The position numbers and the translations under genes are program-made. From JAEUMY01 sp031394355 (GTDB lineage Bacteria; Pseudomonadota; Gammaproteobacteria; Burkholderiales; Usitatibacteraceae), in contig JANNSU010000008.1 of the NCBI GenBank assembly GCA_031394355.1, positions 1-64,000 on the forward strand: DNA of 64,000 nucleotides. The letters are read 5' to 3'. Shown piece after piece: positions 1 to 8,058 of this stretch. Under the pieces are notes generated by a model that worked only from the letters and a program-made list of their open reading frames with translations, was not told the DNA's origin and did no database searches. Numbering within the stretch: the stretch's first letter is position 1; every line of letters begins with the position of its first letter.

Positions 1-92
1 CAGCGGGTCCGTCGAGATGTTCGCCGTCCGGACCGTGGGCGCCAGGCGCAGAGAAAGCGGGCTGGGTAATGAGAAGCCCAGTCAAACAGGTA

Positions 93-104
93 GCGAATAT
101 TCGC
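93..104. repeat. GCGAATATTCGC palindrome, copy 1
   Basis: Perfect 12-bp palindrome just 3' of the TolC-like gene. It lies outside any supported gene. Confidence 0.95.
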
Positions 105-129
105 AACAATCGAAGGTGCAAATTGAGGT

Positions 130-1395
130 TCATGGCAGAAGTCCGTGAGCGTGGTTAAGGCGGGCGCGCGCAAGTCCGAGCGCGGCTCGTTGGCGTGATT
201 GGTGATTTGCGGCTTCACCGGCGGCGGCGTGGGCGCGCAGCAGGTCGGGCAATGCCGCCTCGCCCGCGTCAAAGGCGGCTTGCAGCAGGCGGGCGCGCTC
301 GCGCAGCAATTCGGCTCGTCGCGCGGCGCTGTCAGCCTGGGCTTGCGCCGCGATCAGGCCTGACTCTGCCGTAGCGATGTCCAGGCGCAAGCGATCTGCC
401 GTTTGTGCCGCCTGGGCCTGCGCGACATCGGCATCTGCCTGCGCCGCAGCAAGTAGCGGCTGGTTACGCTGGGCGGTGCTGAAGGGGATACGCAACGCGA
501 GCGCGATACTGCGCTGAGCCGCGCCGCCGAGGCCGGGCACATCATCGCGCCACTGCAAAGCCAGCTCGGGCGCATCCCGCGGGGATCGCCGTGCGGCATC
601 GAGGCGTGCGCGGGACCAATCGAGCTGCTTTGATGTAGCGTTGGCTTCCGGATGTGAAGTGGCTGCGGGCTTCCGCTCCGCCTCTGTGGCATCGACTACG
701 GGAGGCAATCCGGTGAGCAGAGTCCAACGTGCTTCTGCCTGCCTGAGCCGTTGTCCGGCGGCGCGCTGTAGCGCGCGGACATCAAGCGCCTCTGCCTCCG
801 CAGCAAGTGAATCGGCCCGCGCGAGATCACCCGCTGCGACCCGCCGTGCCACATCTGCAAAGAGCTTTTCCAGCAGCGCGGCTTGTTGTTCGGCAAGATC
901 GGCCTCGGCTTGTAAACGCACCAAATCCCATGCGGCCTCTCGAACATCGCTGGCCACGCGCAGACGGGCGACTTCCAGATTGCTGGCAGCCCAGTCCGCT
1001 TCTGCGCTGGCGGCGATGCGTTGTGCGCTGCGCTGGCCCGGGAGCCACAAGGGAAGGCTGATGCCTACTTCGCTTTCCTTGCGGCCGATGTCGTCATGCC
1101 AGCGGTCGCTGCGCTGCGAATATTCGAAGCTTGGTGCTGCAGCCAGCAAACTTGCAGCCGCAACGCCTGAAGCACCTGCGCGTTGGGCTGCCCCGGCGGC
1201 CTCGCGGGCGATGACTGCTCGTTCCCAGGCTGCGTCGAAGGCACGTTTCAGGGTCGGTGGACTTGTCCTGCTCTCAACCGCGAGCGGCTCAAATCCTTCC
1301 GGGCCATGTGGATGTGCCAACGTCTGGCCATTCATAGCAGCGATCAGCCCGACAAGCAAAATTACGGAGAGTCCCCGCCATGCGGAGTGGTTCAT
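130..1395 (-). CDS. TolC/CzcC-family outer-membrane efflux protein
   Basis: Predicted outer-membrane channel subunit of an RND-type efflux system, most like the CzcC branch of heavy-metal exporters. The 421-residue product has an N-terminal signal peptide ending near QTLAHP. After that it is almost entirely Ala/Glu/Arg-rich amphipathic helix, the coiled-coil signature of the TolC family, with two repeated halves (ARLRVASDVREAAW in the first, RLRLDIATAESGL in the second). The partner membrane-fusion and RND pump genes would lie beyond the window's left edge. The neighbour upstream on the same strand is a CzcI-like small protein, which supports a metal-efflux operon. Family assignment is firm; the metal substrate is inferred. 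Confidence 0.85.
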   Translation of the reverse strand: MNHSAWRGLSVILLVGLIAAMNGQTLAHPHGPEGFEPLAVESRTSPPTLKRAFDAAWERAVIAREAAGAAQRAGASGVAAASLLAAAPSFEYSQRSDRWHDDIGRKESEVGISLPLWLPGQRSAQRIAASAEADWAASNLEVARLRVASDVREAAWDLVRLQAEADLAEQQAALLEKLFADVARRVAAGDLARADSLAAEAEALDVRALQRAAGQRLRQAEARWTLLTGLPPVVDATEAERKPAATSHPEANATSKQLDWSRARLDAARRSPRDAPELALQWRDDVPGLGGAAQRSIALALRIPFSTAQRNQPLLAAAQADADVAQAQAAQTADRLRLDIATAESGLIAAQAQADSAARRAELLRERARLLQAAFDAGEAALPDLLRAHAAAGEAANHQSRQRAALGLARARLNHAHGLLP

Positions 1396-1505
1396 GATGA
1401 TTCCTGCATCCCGTGGTCACTGTTGACCGTCCGCCGCAAAGACGAACGATTGACTGAGACCATTGCGAACATGTCGCGCGCGAAGGCGCACGACGCCTGG
1501 TTTGG

Positions 1506-1850
1506 TCAGGCGCTCAAGCGAGGAGGTCGGCGGATGCCTTCAAGGAACGGCGGGAGTGCCAGCCGATCATCTTCGATGACTGGCACCGGAGGGCGGTAAC
1601 TGGGAAACGCTTTGACCGCCGCGACAAAGGCGAAAAGCGCATGACCTGGGTCCAGTTGCGCATGGCTGCGCGACTCGGCCGAGTTCTCTACTTGCACCGA
1701 GCCATCCTCATGATGCTGGTGGCTAACCTTTTGCCAGTGCAGGATGGCGTGCGCAACCGCCTCGCCGCCCGCCAGGCTCTGGCCGGCAAAGGCCAAGCCC
1801 TGCGCGCACAGTGCAAGGATGAGGATGAAATGGATGAGGCGGCGACACAT
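1506..1850 (-). CDS. CzcI-like small periplasmic protein of a metal-efflux operon
   Basis: The 114-residue product has a signal peptide (MCRRLIHFILILALCAQGLA) and a His-rich stretch (HQHHEDG), and ends with a PPFLEGIRRPPR motif. Small periplasmic proteins of this pattern commonly precede czcC-type genes and are annotated as CzcI or hypothetical. The reading frame continues upstream to 2045, but ATG at 1850 is the only start that opens directly on a signal peptide, so it was chosen. It reads in the same direction as the TolC-like gene, 110 bp ahead of it, so the two are probably co-transcribed. A role in metal sensing or binding is inference from the histidines and the context. Confidence 0.6.
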   Translation of the reverse strand: MCRRLIHFILILALCAQGLAFAGQSLAGGEAVAHAILHWQKVSHQHHEDGSVQVENSAESRSHAQLDPGHALFAFVAAVKAFPSYRPPVPVIEDDRLALPPFLEGIRRPPRLSA

Positions 1851-2097
1851 GGCAAGAATTGTAGCATCGGGCCGCCGCAGTCCCGGGCTTAGGGCGCATT
1901 GCCCTCCTGTACCAAGAGCACAGCGCTTACTGCAAGTATTCGCGTGATCGCTACCCCGGTGAAAGCTGGGGCCCTGTGTCCTTTCGTTGAATACTAGCCA
2001 CGGAGTCCAGCTCGGCAAGCGCGGCAAGAATGACGGATTTTGCATTGATTACGAATCTTCGCGATCCAGCGTCGCCCAGGTGCGACGAACGCAGGGT

Positions 2098-2109
2098 GCG
2101 AATATTCGC
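2098..2109. repeat. GCGAATATTCGC palindrome, copy 2
   Basis: Intergenic perfect copy with T..A flanks, 115 bp upstream of the methyltransferase-nuclease start. Confidence 0.95.
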
Positions 2110-2117
2110 AACACCAT

Positions 2118-2129
2118 GCGAATATTCGC
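2118..2129. repeat. GCGAATATTCGC palindrome, copy 3
   Basis: Intergenic perfect copy, centre-to-centre 20 bp (about two helical turns) from copy 2. This is the closest pair in the window. Confidence 0.95.
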
Positions 2130-2223
2130 GTGTGCCGCCATCGCCCACCCATTCGCCCACCCAATTGCCCGACCGCCCACCTTCCGGCATAGTGCGTGCA
2201 GTCCACGCGCAGCCCACAAGAAC

Positions 2224-3846
2224 ATGAAGCGACTCTACTTCGGCGACAACCTCCACATCCTGCGCGAGCACATCGCGGATGAATCGGTCGATCTCATCTA
2301 CCTCGATCCGCCGTTCAACTCCAAGCGCGATTACAACCTATTGTTCAAGACGCCCAAGGGCCATGAGTCGGACGCGCAGATCACCGCGTTCGAGGACACG
2401 TGGCATTGGGGCGGGCAGGCGCAGGACGAGTTCCGCGAGATTCTGAAGTGCGGCAACTCGGACGTGGCCGAGATGATGGAGGCGCTGCGCAAGTTTCTGG
2501 GCGAGAACGACATGATGGCGTACCTCACCATGATGTGTAACCGCCTGCTAGAGCTGCATCGCGTCCTGAAGCCCACCGGGAGTTTGTACCTGCACTGCGA
2601 TCCGACGGCCAGCCACTATTTGAAGATTGTGCTGGATGGGGTGTTTGGGAAGGAGAGCTATCTCAACGAAATCGTCTGGGTTAGGTCAGCGCCGAAAGGC
2701 CATGCGTTTACTCGCTTTCCCTCTGCGCACGACGTTCTCTTCCTTTATTCAAAGGGCGAAGGGCCGACTTGGAACACGCCAAGAAGCGAATATGACCAAG
2801 AGTACGTCGATAGCCATTACAACCAGATCGAAGAAGGAACTGGTCGGCGCTATCAGCTAGACAACCTGATCAACCCGAATTCCAACCGCCCCAATCTGAC
2901 CTATGAGTTTCTTGGAGTGACCAGAGTGTGGCGCTGGACGAAGGAACGGATGGAAAAGGCATATGCGGATGGACTCGTTATCCAGCCGAAGCCCGGCTCG
3001 GTTCCCCGGTACAAGCGCTACTTGGACGAAATGCCAGGAGCTGCCGTCACAAGCGTTTGGGAAGACATCCCGCCAATCAACTCGCAAGCGCAAGAACGCC
3101 TCGGCTACCCCACCCAGAAACCCCTCGCCCTCCTCGAACGCATCATCCAAGCCTCCAGCAACGAAGGCGACGTAATCCTCGACCCCTTCTGCGGCTGCGG
3201 CACCGCGCTGGACGCCGCCGAGAAGCTGAAGCGCCAATGGATCGGCATCGACATTACCCACCTTGCCGTGTCCCTGATCGAGAAGCGGCTCAAGAATCGC
3301 TATCCGGCCTTGGCGAAGAAGGGCGCATTTGAAGTCGAAGGCGTGCCGAAGGACTTCGACTCCGCACGCAATCTGGCCGAGCGCGACAAGCATCAGTTCC
3401 AGCTCTGGGCCTGCTCGCTGGTGGGCGTGCAGCCATACAAGGGCGGCAAGAAGGGCGCGGATCAGGGCATCGACGGGCTGGGCTTCATCGAAGTCGCCAA
3501 GGGCAAGACGGAGAAAGTGCTGGTGAGCGTAAAGGGCGGCGAGCACATCGGCGCCAGCATGATCCGCGACCTGCGCGGCACAGTGGAGAGGGAAAAAGCG
3601 GCCATCGGTCTCTTCGTCACGCTGACCGCACCCACCAAGCCGATGATCACCGACGCCGCGTCATCCGGCCACTACGAAAGCCCGCACCACGGCGGCTTCC
3701 CGCGCATCCAGATTCTCACCATCGAAGGCCTGCTCAACGGCACCGAGCGCCCGCAATGGCCCGACCTGTCGATGGGCCAGCAGAACTACAAGCAGGCGAA
3801 GGTGGAGACGAAGGGCGTGAAGCAGAAGGGGCTGTTCGAGGAGTAG
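2224..3846 (+). CDS. Site-specific DNA methyltransferase with C-terminal nuclease-like domain
   Basis: Beta-class DNA amino-methyltransferase, probably N6-adenine. Catalytic motif IV (D28-P-P-F31) comes before the SAM-binding motif I (DPFCGCGTALD from residue 320), the order seen in type III Mod proteins. Residues of about 400-540 form a second domain with GADQGIDG (Asp417) and VSVKGG (Lys437). This resembles the Mrr-like restriction-endonuclease core, although the residue two before the lysine is Ser rather than Glu or Gln. ATG 2224 (MKRLYFGDN) was chosen because the conserved domain begins at once and the upstream extension crosses intergenic palindromes. A 78-residue ORF follows 4 bp downstream. 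A one-protein restriction-modification enzyme is possible; a modification-only role is the alternative. Confidence 0.88.
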   Translation: MKRLYFGDNLHILREHIADESVDLIYLDPPFNSKRDYNLLFKTPKGHESDAQITAFEDTWHWGGQAQDEFREILKCGNSDVAEMMEALRKFLGENDMMAYLTMMCNRLLELHRVLKPTGSLYLHCDPTASHYLKIVLDGVFGKESYLNEIVWVRSAPKGHAFTRFPSAHDVLFLYSKGEGPTWNTPRSEYDQEYVDSHYNQIEEGTGRRYQLDNLINPNSNRPNLTYEFLGVTRVWRWTKERMEKAYADGLVIQPKPGSVPRYKRYLDEMPGAAVTSVWEDIPPINSQAQERLGYPTQKPLALLERIIQASSNEGDVILDPFCGCGTALDAAEKLKRQWIGIDITHLAVSLIEKRLKNRYPALAKKGAFEVEGVPKDFDSARNLAERDKHQFQLWACSLVGVQPYKGGKKGADQGIDGLGFIEVAKGKTEKVLVSVKGGEHIGASMIRDLRGTVEREKAAIGLFVTLTAPTKPMITDAASSGHYESPHHGGFPRIQILTIEGLLNGTERPQWPDLSMGQQNYKQAKVETKGVKQKGLFEE

Positions 3847-3850
3847 GTCG

Positions 3851-4087
3851 ATGGCGCATCAGAACCGCAACTGGAGAAGACACTGGACTTTGGCTGACAA
3901 CGGTCTGTCGGCGGAGCATGAGAGCGGACTGGTAGTGTGGCTCGATGGCAATCGTCTGGTCACGGATGCCATGACGAGAGCCAAGGTATTCGAGCGCCTC
4001 GAAGCTGATGCAACGGTCGGCAAACACGCGGGCGCGCGGTTGGCGACGTTCATTCGGCAGGGTGAAAGGTTGCTGCGAGGTGAGTAG
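3851..4087 (+). CDS. Small conserved-looking protein downstream of methyltransferase
   Basis: This 78-residue ORF starts 4 bp after the methyltransferase stop and has normal local codon use, so it is likely translated from the same message. The product is soluble and charged (MAHQNRNWRRHWTLADNG at the N-terminus, ending RQGERLLRGE). I recognise no domain. Its position suggests an accessory to the modification enzyme, but nothing in the sequence proves this. Its stop overlaps the GTG proposed as the start of the next gene. Confidence 0.55.
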   Translation: MAHQNRNWRRHWTLADNGLSAEHESGLVVWLDGNRLVTDAMTRAKVFERLEADATVGKHAGARLATFIRQGERLLRGE

Positions 4088-5273
4088 TTGGCATGGGGGG
4101 TGGCATTGCGAATATTCGCATGGCGCAGCGCGCAGCTTCGCCCGCCTGCTGACACTTCTGACTGTGTTGTGCATGGTCGGAGGCTGCCAGAGCGTTGCGA
4201 GTGTCCCTGTCAGCACTATGTTTCTCGGCCAGTCCGTGCAAACCTCCGTGGATTCGCCCGAAGCAAAGTACTACCTTGAAACCTACTTGCCGGGTCGACG
4301 GCAGGATGCAGCGCTGGATGCGCGGTTCCAGGCGCTGGATGCGGCGCATTCCGCAGGCATGCCGTCGCGCGATGAACTCAGTGCCGTGTCTGCGGCGTTC
4401 TCTGTCGATGTCGCCGCGATTCATTTGGCCGACCGGTTGCTGCGTACTGATTGTCATGCGACAGCCAATCAACGCTTCGCCGGTCATCTTGCACGTGGTA
4501 CCGCCCGGCATTCCGCAGCGGCGAACTACGTTGTGTTGTTCGCGCCAGGCTGGGATTACGTGGACAGCGGCCACCTGACAGGCGCGAATTTTCGCGAGCC
4601 GCGCCGACTCGCCACGGAATTCGGATTGGAGAATCATCTGGTGCCGCTGCCGCCCAATGGCGGCGTGGAGGAGAACGCGGCAGTGCTGGCCAACACCGTT
4701 CGGCAACATGCTGGTCGTGGCAAAGGCATCCTCATCGCTGGCGCCAGTTCCGCCGGGCCAGCCATCCATCTCACACTCGGTCGGCTGTTGACGCCCGAAG
4801 AGAGGCGGTCGGTGAAAGCCTGGCTGAATCTCGGCGGCATCCTGCAGGGTTCGCCGTTGGTGGACTTCGCGTTGCGCTGGCCGCAGGTATGGGCGCTTGA
4901 CGCGTTCCTTTGGTCCAAGGGCTGGGACCGCGCCGCGATAGAGAGCATGTCTGCAGCGCGGAGCCGTGCAAGGTTCGCAACGCTGTCGCTCGCCCCCGAC
5001 CTGCTCGTCATCAACTATCTGGGCATTCCGCTATCCGGCCAGGTGGGCCGCTTTGCCAGCGACAAGTATCCGCTGCTACGCCATCATGGTCCGAATGACG
5101 GGCTGACGCTGCTCGCCGATGCGATCACGCCGGACACCCTCACCATCGTCGCGTTCGGGCAGGATCATTTTTTCGCGAACGACCCCTCTATCAATGCAAA
5201 GACGCTGGCGATGATGGCGCTGGTGGTGGAGATGCTGGAAAATGGCGACGCACCGCGATGCGGAAAAACCTGA
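4080..5273 (+). CDS. Lipoprotein alpha/beta hydrolase (AxSxG type)
   Basis: Predicted secreted, lipid-anchored hydrolase of unknown substrate. A hydrophobic signal (LLTLLTVLCMVGGCQS) ends in a lipobox with Cys as the acylation site. The body has an alpha/beta-hydrolase pattern: a strand reading VVLFAPGWDY, a nucleophile elbow ASSAG (second Ser likely catalytic), a candidate acid in GPNDGL and a His in FGQDHFF. No ATG fits the frame before the signal. GTG 4080 overlaps the previous stop and was chosen; it places a GCGAATATTCGC copy inside the signal-peptide N-region (CEYSH). A later start is possible, so the N-terminus is uncertain. Confidence 0.65.
   Translation: MSSWHGGWHCEYSHGAARSFARLLTLLTVLCMVGGCQSVASVPVSTMFLGQSVQTSVDSPEAKYYLETYLPGRRQDAALDARFQALDAAHSAGMPSRDELSAVSAAFSVDVAAIHLADRLLRTDCHATANQRFAGHLARGTARHSAAANYVVLFAPGWDYVDSGHLTGANFREPRRLATEFGLENHLVPLPPNGGVEENAAVLANTVRQHAGRGKGILIAGASSAGPAIHLTLGRLLTPEERRSVKAWLNLGGILQGSPLVDFALRWPQVWALDAFLWSKGWDRAAIESMSAARSRARFATLSLAPDLLVINYLGIPLSGQVGRFASDKYPLLRHHGPNDGLTLLADAITPDTLTIVAFGQDHFFANDPSINAKTLAMMALVVEMLENGDAPRCGKT
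4108..4119. repeat. GCGAATATTCGC palindrome, copy 4
   Basis: Lies at the extreme N-terminal end of the lipoprotein hydrolase ORF and is read there as Glu-Tyr-Ser. Confidence 0.95.
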
Positions 5274-5341
5274 CGCCTATGAACGCGGATGAAGTGCATA
5301 GGTATGCCGACATGCCTTGGCGATATCGATGAGGTGATTCC

Positions 5342-5953
5342 ATGACCCACAGCGTTGATTTCTTCGACCGTCAGTTTCGCGATGGCGGCGCCGATCAGTT
5401 GCGCCTCAATCCGTTCGAGGAGGCTGCGTTGCCCTGGCTTCAAGGCGACGTACTGGACTTCGGCTGTGGCATGGGCAACCTTGCCTTTGCGGCGGCACAG
5501 CGCGGTTGCCGCGTGCTGGTACTGGATGCCAGTGAAGCCGCCATCGAGCACATCAGAATTCGGGCGGCTTCCGAGCATGCACCCGTGCGTGCCGTGCAGG
5601 CCGATCTGCGCGAGTACCGCATTGTCGGCGAGTACGACGCCGTGGTGTCGATCGGATTGCTGGCGTTTTTCGATTGCCCGACCGCGTTCCGTGTGCTGGA
5701 AGATCTCAAATCACATGTGCGACCGGGTGGTGTGGCGGCGATCAACGTGCTGATTGAGGGCACGAGCTATCTGGACATGTTTGATGCGGTCGACCACTGC
5801 CTGTTCAGGCCTGATGAAATGCGAGCGCGGTTTGCGGGCTGGCACATCGAGCACGCGGCGTTTAGCGACTTCGATGCGCCAGGCGGAACGATAAAGCGCT
5901 TTGCGACGCTCATTGCGCGGCGGCCGCTTGAGGATGCCTTGGCGGCACACTGA
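5342..5953 (+). CDS. Class I SAM-dependent methyltransferase
   Basis: Small-molecule methyltransferase of unknown substrate, 203 residues, one Rossmann domain. Motif I is LDFGCGMGNLA near residue 40, the acidic end of strand 2 is VLVLDAS, and motif IV is YDAVVSIGLLAFF. A good ribosome-binding site (gaggtgatt) precedes ATG 5342. The layout resembles TehB-like or UbiG-like small methyltransferases, but no substrate-specific motif is visible. It converges with the DsbA-like gene, and a palindrome copy lies between the two stops. Confidence 0.85.
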   Translation: MTHSVDFFDRQFRDGGADQLRLNPFEEAALPWLQGDVLDFGCGMGNLAFAAAQRGCRVLVLDASEAAIEHIRIRAASEHAPVRAVQADLREYRIVGEYDAVVSIGLLAFFDCPTAFRVLEDLKSHVRPGGVAAINVLIEGTSYLDMFDAVDHCLFRPDEMRARFAGWHIEHAAFSDFDAPGGTIKRFATLIARRPLEDALAAH

Positions 5954-5982
5954 AGCCTGTCATCGGGGTTTCCAGAGAGGAT

Positions 5983-5994
5983 GCGAATATTCGC
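5983..5994. repeat. GCGAATATTCGC palindrome, copy 5
   Basis: Sits in the 43-bp gap between two convergent genes, 3 bp from the DsbA-like stop. Confidence 0.95.
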
Positions 5995-5996
5995 AC

Positions 5997-6647
5997 TCAG
6001 CGCGCAGCGCCCGCCTTTTGCAACTCCTCCCGCACCAGCTTCTTCAGCGGTTCCAGCCCGAACGCAGGCAGCGGCCGACCGTTGACGAAAAACTCCGGCG
6101 TCTTGGCCACCTGCAGCGCGCTCGCATCAGCCATATCCTGCCGAATGATAGCCGCCGTGTCCGGAGACGCCATGTCGGCCCGCATGCGATCCATGTCCAG
6201 CCCGAGCGCGGAAAGAATGTTCCAGGCGCGGTCTGGGTCTGCGCGATGGTTCACCACCCAGTCGCCATGCGCGGCAAACAGTGCATCCAACGCGGGCCAG
6301 AACTTGTCCTGACGCCGCGCGCCTTCGAGCATGGCCACGACCACATCGGCGCCGCGATGGAAGGGGGCATAGCGGACTACGAGCGAAACCTTCCCGGCGT
6401 GCTCGGCCATGATGGCTTTCACCAGCGGATAGAAGTCGCGGCAGGTTTCGCAAGCAGGATCGAGGAACTCGACGATGACCACGGGTGCAGCCGGATTGCC
6501 CAGCGTGGGCGAGTGCGAGCGCACGAGCTTGTCGCGCGTCGGCATGGGATCGGCAGGCGGCTCCGGCTTGGCATGCAGGAGCAGCATGCTGATGATGAAG
6601 GCAGAGAACGCGCTGATGAGCGCGAAGATGAGGAGGGCTTTTTTCAT
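5997..6647 (-). CDS. Membrane-anchored DsbA-family thioredoxin-like protein
   Basis: Predicted periplasmic thiol-disulfide oxidoreductase of 216 residues. One N-terminal membrane segment (LLIFALISAFSAFIISMLLL) anchors it. The thioredoxin fold follows, with the active site in LDPACETCRDF (CETC) and a cis-Pro region in VAKTPEFFVNGRPL. This is the short, anchored DsbA-like type seen in many proteobacteria, not a full-length DsbA. The start is fixed by ATG before the membrane segment. Its redox partner is not in the window. Confidence 0.85.
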   Translation of the reverse strand: MKKALLIFALISAFSAFIISMLLLHAKPEPPADPMPTRDKLVRSHSPTLGNPAAPVVIVEFLDPACETCRDFYPLVKAIMAEHAGKVSLVVRYAPFHRGADVVVAMLEGARRQDKFWPALDALFAAHGDWVVNHRADPDRAWNILSALGLDMDRMRADMASPDTAAIIRQDMADASALQVAKTPEFFVNGRPLPAFGLEPLKKLVREELQKAGAAR

Positions 6648-6697
6648 TGTGATTGGGTCAGTAAGGATGCAGCATCAATTCTTAGGCAAGGTCGTTT

Positions 6698-6709
6698 GCG
6701 AATATTCGC
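6698..6709. repeat. GCGAATATTCGC palindrome, copy 6
   Basis: Intergenic, with T..A flanks, between the DsbA-like start and the heptamer tract. Confidence 0.95.
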
Positions 6710-6739
6710 ATTGACTCGGCCAGCAAGATTTCGAATCTC

Positions 6740-6800
6740 CCCGAATCCCGAATCCCGAATCCCGAATCCCGAATCCCGAATCCCGAATCCCGAATCCCGA
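6740..6800. repeat. CCCGAAT heptamer tandem repeat
   Basis: Eight perfect CCCGAAT units plus a partial ninth, ending 4 bp before the Rieske-like stop codon (minus strand). A 7-bp unit is not codon-neutral, so copy change here would alter only the 3' region. Confidence 0.95.
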
Positions 6801-6804
6801 TCCT

Positions 6805-7515
6805 TCAGCATTGCGCTGATTTTGCCGAGTACGCCGTCAACTCCACCAGTCGTGCCTCGTCTTTCACCTGATCTTTTGCGCGGTTACCCAGTTGCATGGA
6901 GAGTTTGAACTCGTACTTGCGGAAAAACTCGTTGAACATCTCGCCACCGAACGTACCCAGCGCCCAGATCTCGTCCGTCTTCGGGTCGTGCTCCAGCAGG
7001 ATCGCGGCCAAGGGCTGCGGGGCGGGGCCGCTCAACACTTTGGCACCCGCGTAGGGATCATAGATGCTCGCGTCTGCACAACAGGATATGACGTTGGATT
7101 GTCTGCTGGCCTTGCCCGGCCTGGTCTTGAAGCTGATGAAGCTCACCTGATCGGTCGGATAGGCGAGCTTGTGGGCACAGATGGCGGAGTAGGCGACCAG
7201 CGTCTTCTTCGGTCCCACGCCACCCGGCCAGTCGTAGTCCTTGCCGCCTTCGGTCTTTAGCGCCACCAATTTCTTAACTGGCTTATCGAGACTCAGCAGG
7301 AAGCAAGGCGTGGACTCGAATGGGTAGTTGAAAACGTAGTTGTGGTTGGTCTTGAGCGACTTAAGCTTGATGGGCACGCCATCCCTGTCTACCAGTTTTA
7401 CCCGGTTGTAGCGTTGCGAAGACGGGTTGTTGGCAATGACCAGCGATGAAAGCGATGCAGTGCAGGCTGCGGCGGCGGTCGCGGTGCAGAGTTTTACAAA
7501 ATCACGACGCTGCAT
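6805..7515 (-). CDS. Rieske-like iron-sulfur protein with unusual ligand set
   Basis: 236-residue exported protein. The N-terminus MQRRDFVKLCTATAAAAC has an RR pair followed by a hydrophobic Ala-rich stretch, a plausible Tat signal. It has a Rieske-type pattern: the first box, SAICAHKLA, supplies Cys and His; the second box, ISCCADASIYDP, supplies Cys but has Asp where the second His of CxxH is expected. The disulfide Cys of the first box is also missing. A strong ribosome-binding site (reverse complement of ctcct) precedes ATG 7515. Either a variant cluster or a Rieske fold without a cluster is possible. Electron-transfer partners are not adjacent. Confidence 0.7.
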   Translation of the reverse strand: MQRRDFVKLCTATAAAACTASLSSLVIANNPSSQRYNRVKLVDRDGVPIKLKSLKTNHNYVFNYPFESTPCFLLSLDKPVKKLVALKTEGGKDYDWPGGVGPKKTLVAYSAICAHKLAYPTDQVSFISFKTRPGKASRQSNVISCCADASIYDPYAGAKVLSGPAPQPLAAILLEHDPKTDEIWALGTFGGEMFNEFFRKYEFKLSMQLGNRAKDQVKDEARLVELTAYSAKSAQC

Positions 7516-7546
7516 TCAGATTCTCCTCTGCGGATGTTTGCGTTGA

Positions 7547-8026
7547 CTACAGTGACAAGACGAGACAAGTGGTGGTGCCGTGCGCAATGAGCTTGCCAGC
7601 GCCATCTTTCAGTCGTCCTTCCGCGGTGGCAATGGTGCGGCCGACGTGGATGATGTGGCCCTCGCAGCGGACTTCCCCGATTGTCTCCGTCATCGGACGC
7701 ACGTAGTTGATCTTTAGTTCCAGCGTGGTGAATCCCTGTCCGGGCGCCAGCGTTGACAAAATGGAGCACGCCATCGCCGTGTCGAGCAGGGTCGCATGCA
7801 CGCCGCCGTGCACGTTCTGGATAAGATTGTAGTGGCCAGCGTGCGGCGTCATGGCGACCACAGCGCGTCCGGGTTCCACCTCAACGAATCGAAAGCCCAG
7901 CAAGGCCGAGATCGGTGGCGTTGGGTATTTGCCTGTCACGACGTTCTGCAGGAAGGCCAGCCCGCCCAACTGCTTCAGTTGATCCAGTGGACCGATATCG
8001 GCCCAGCGTGCGGCAGCGTCTGTCAT
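7547..8026 (-). CDS. PaaI-family hotdog thioesterase
   Basis: Acyl-CoA thioesterase of the hotdog fold, 159 residues. The family signature NVHGGVHATLLDTAMACS carries the HGG turn and the catalytic acid on the central helix, followed by KINYVRPM on the next strand. The long N-terminal extension (MTDAAARWADIGPLDQLKQLGG) is usual for the PaaI-like proteins of this class. The substrate is probably an aromatic or medium-chain acyl-CoA, which the sequence does not settle. It lies between the Rieske-like gene and the regulator, all on the minus strand, without overlap. Confidence 0.88.
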   Translation of the reverse strand: MTDAAARWADIGPLDQLKQLGGLAFLQNVVTGKYPTPPISALLGFRFVEVEPGRAVVAMTPHAGHYNLIQNVHGGVHATLLDTAMACSILSTLAPGQGFTTLELKINYVRPMTETIGEVRCEGHIIHVGRTIATAEGRLKDGAGKLIAHGTTTCLVLSL

Positions 8027-8058
8027 GGCGAATCAGGGTGGGTCAAGGGGTCAATGAG

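Larger units (their letters stand above)
1851..2223. other. Intergenic region with two palindromes
   Basis: Divergent region between the metal-efflux pair and the methyltransferase gene. It holds two perfect GCGAATATTCGC copies 20 bp apart. No clear promoter hexamers or small gene were recognised. Confidence 0.6.
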
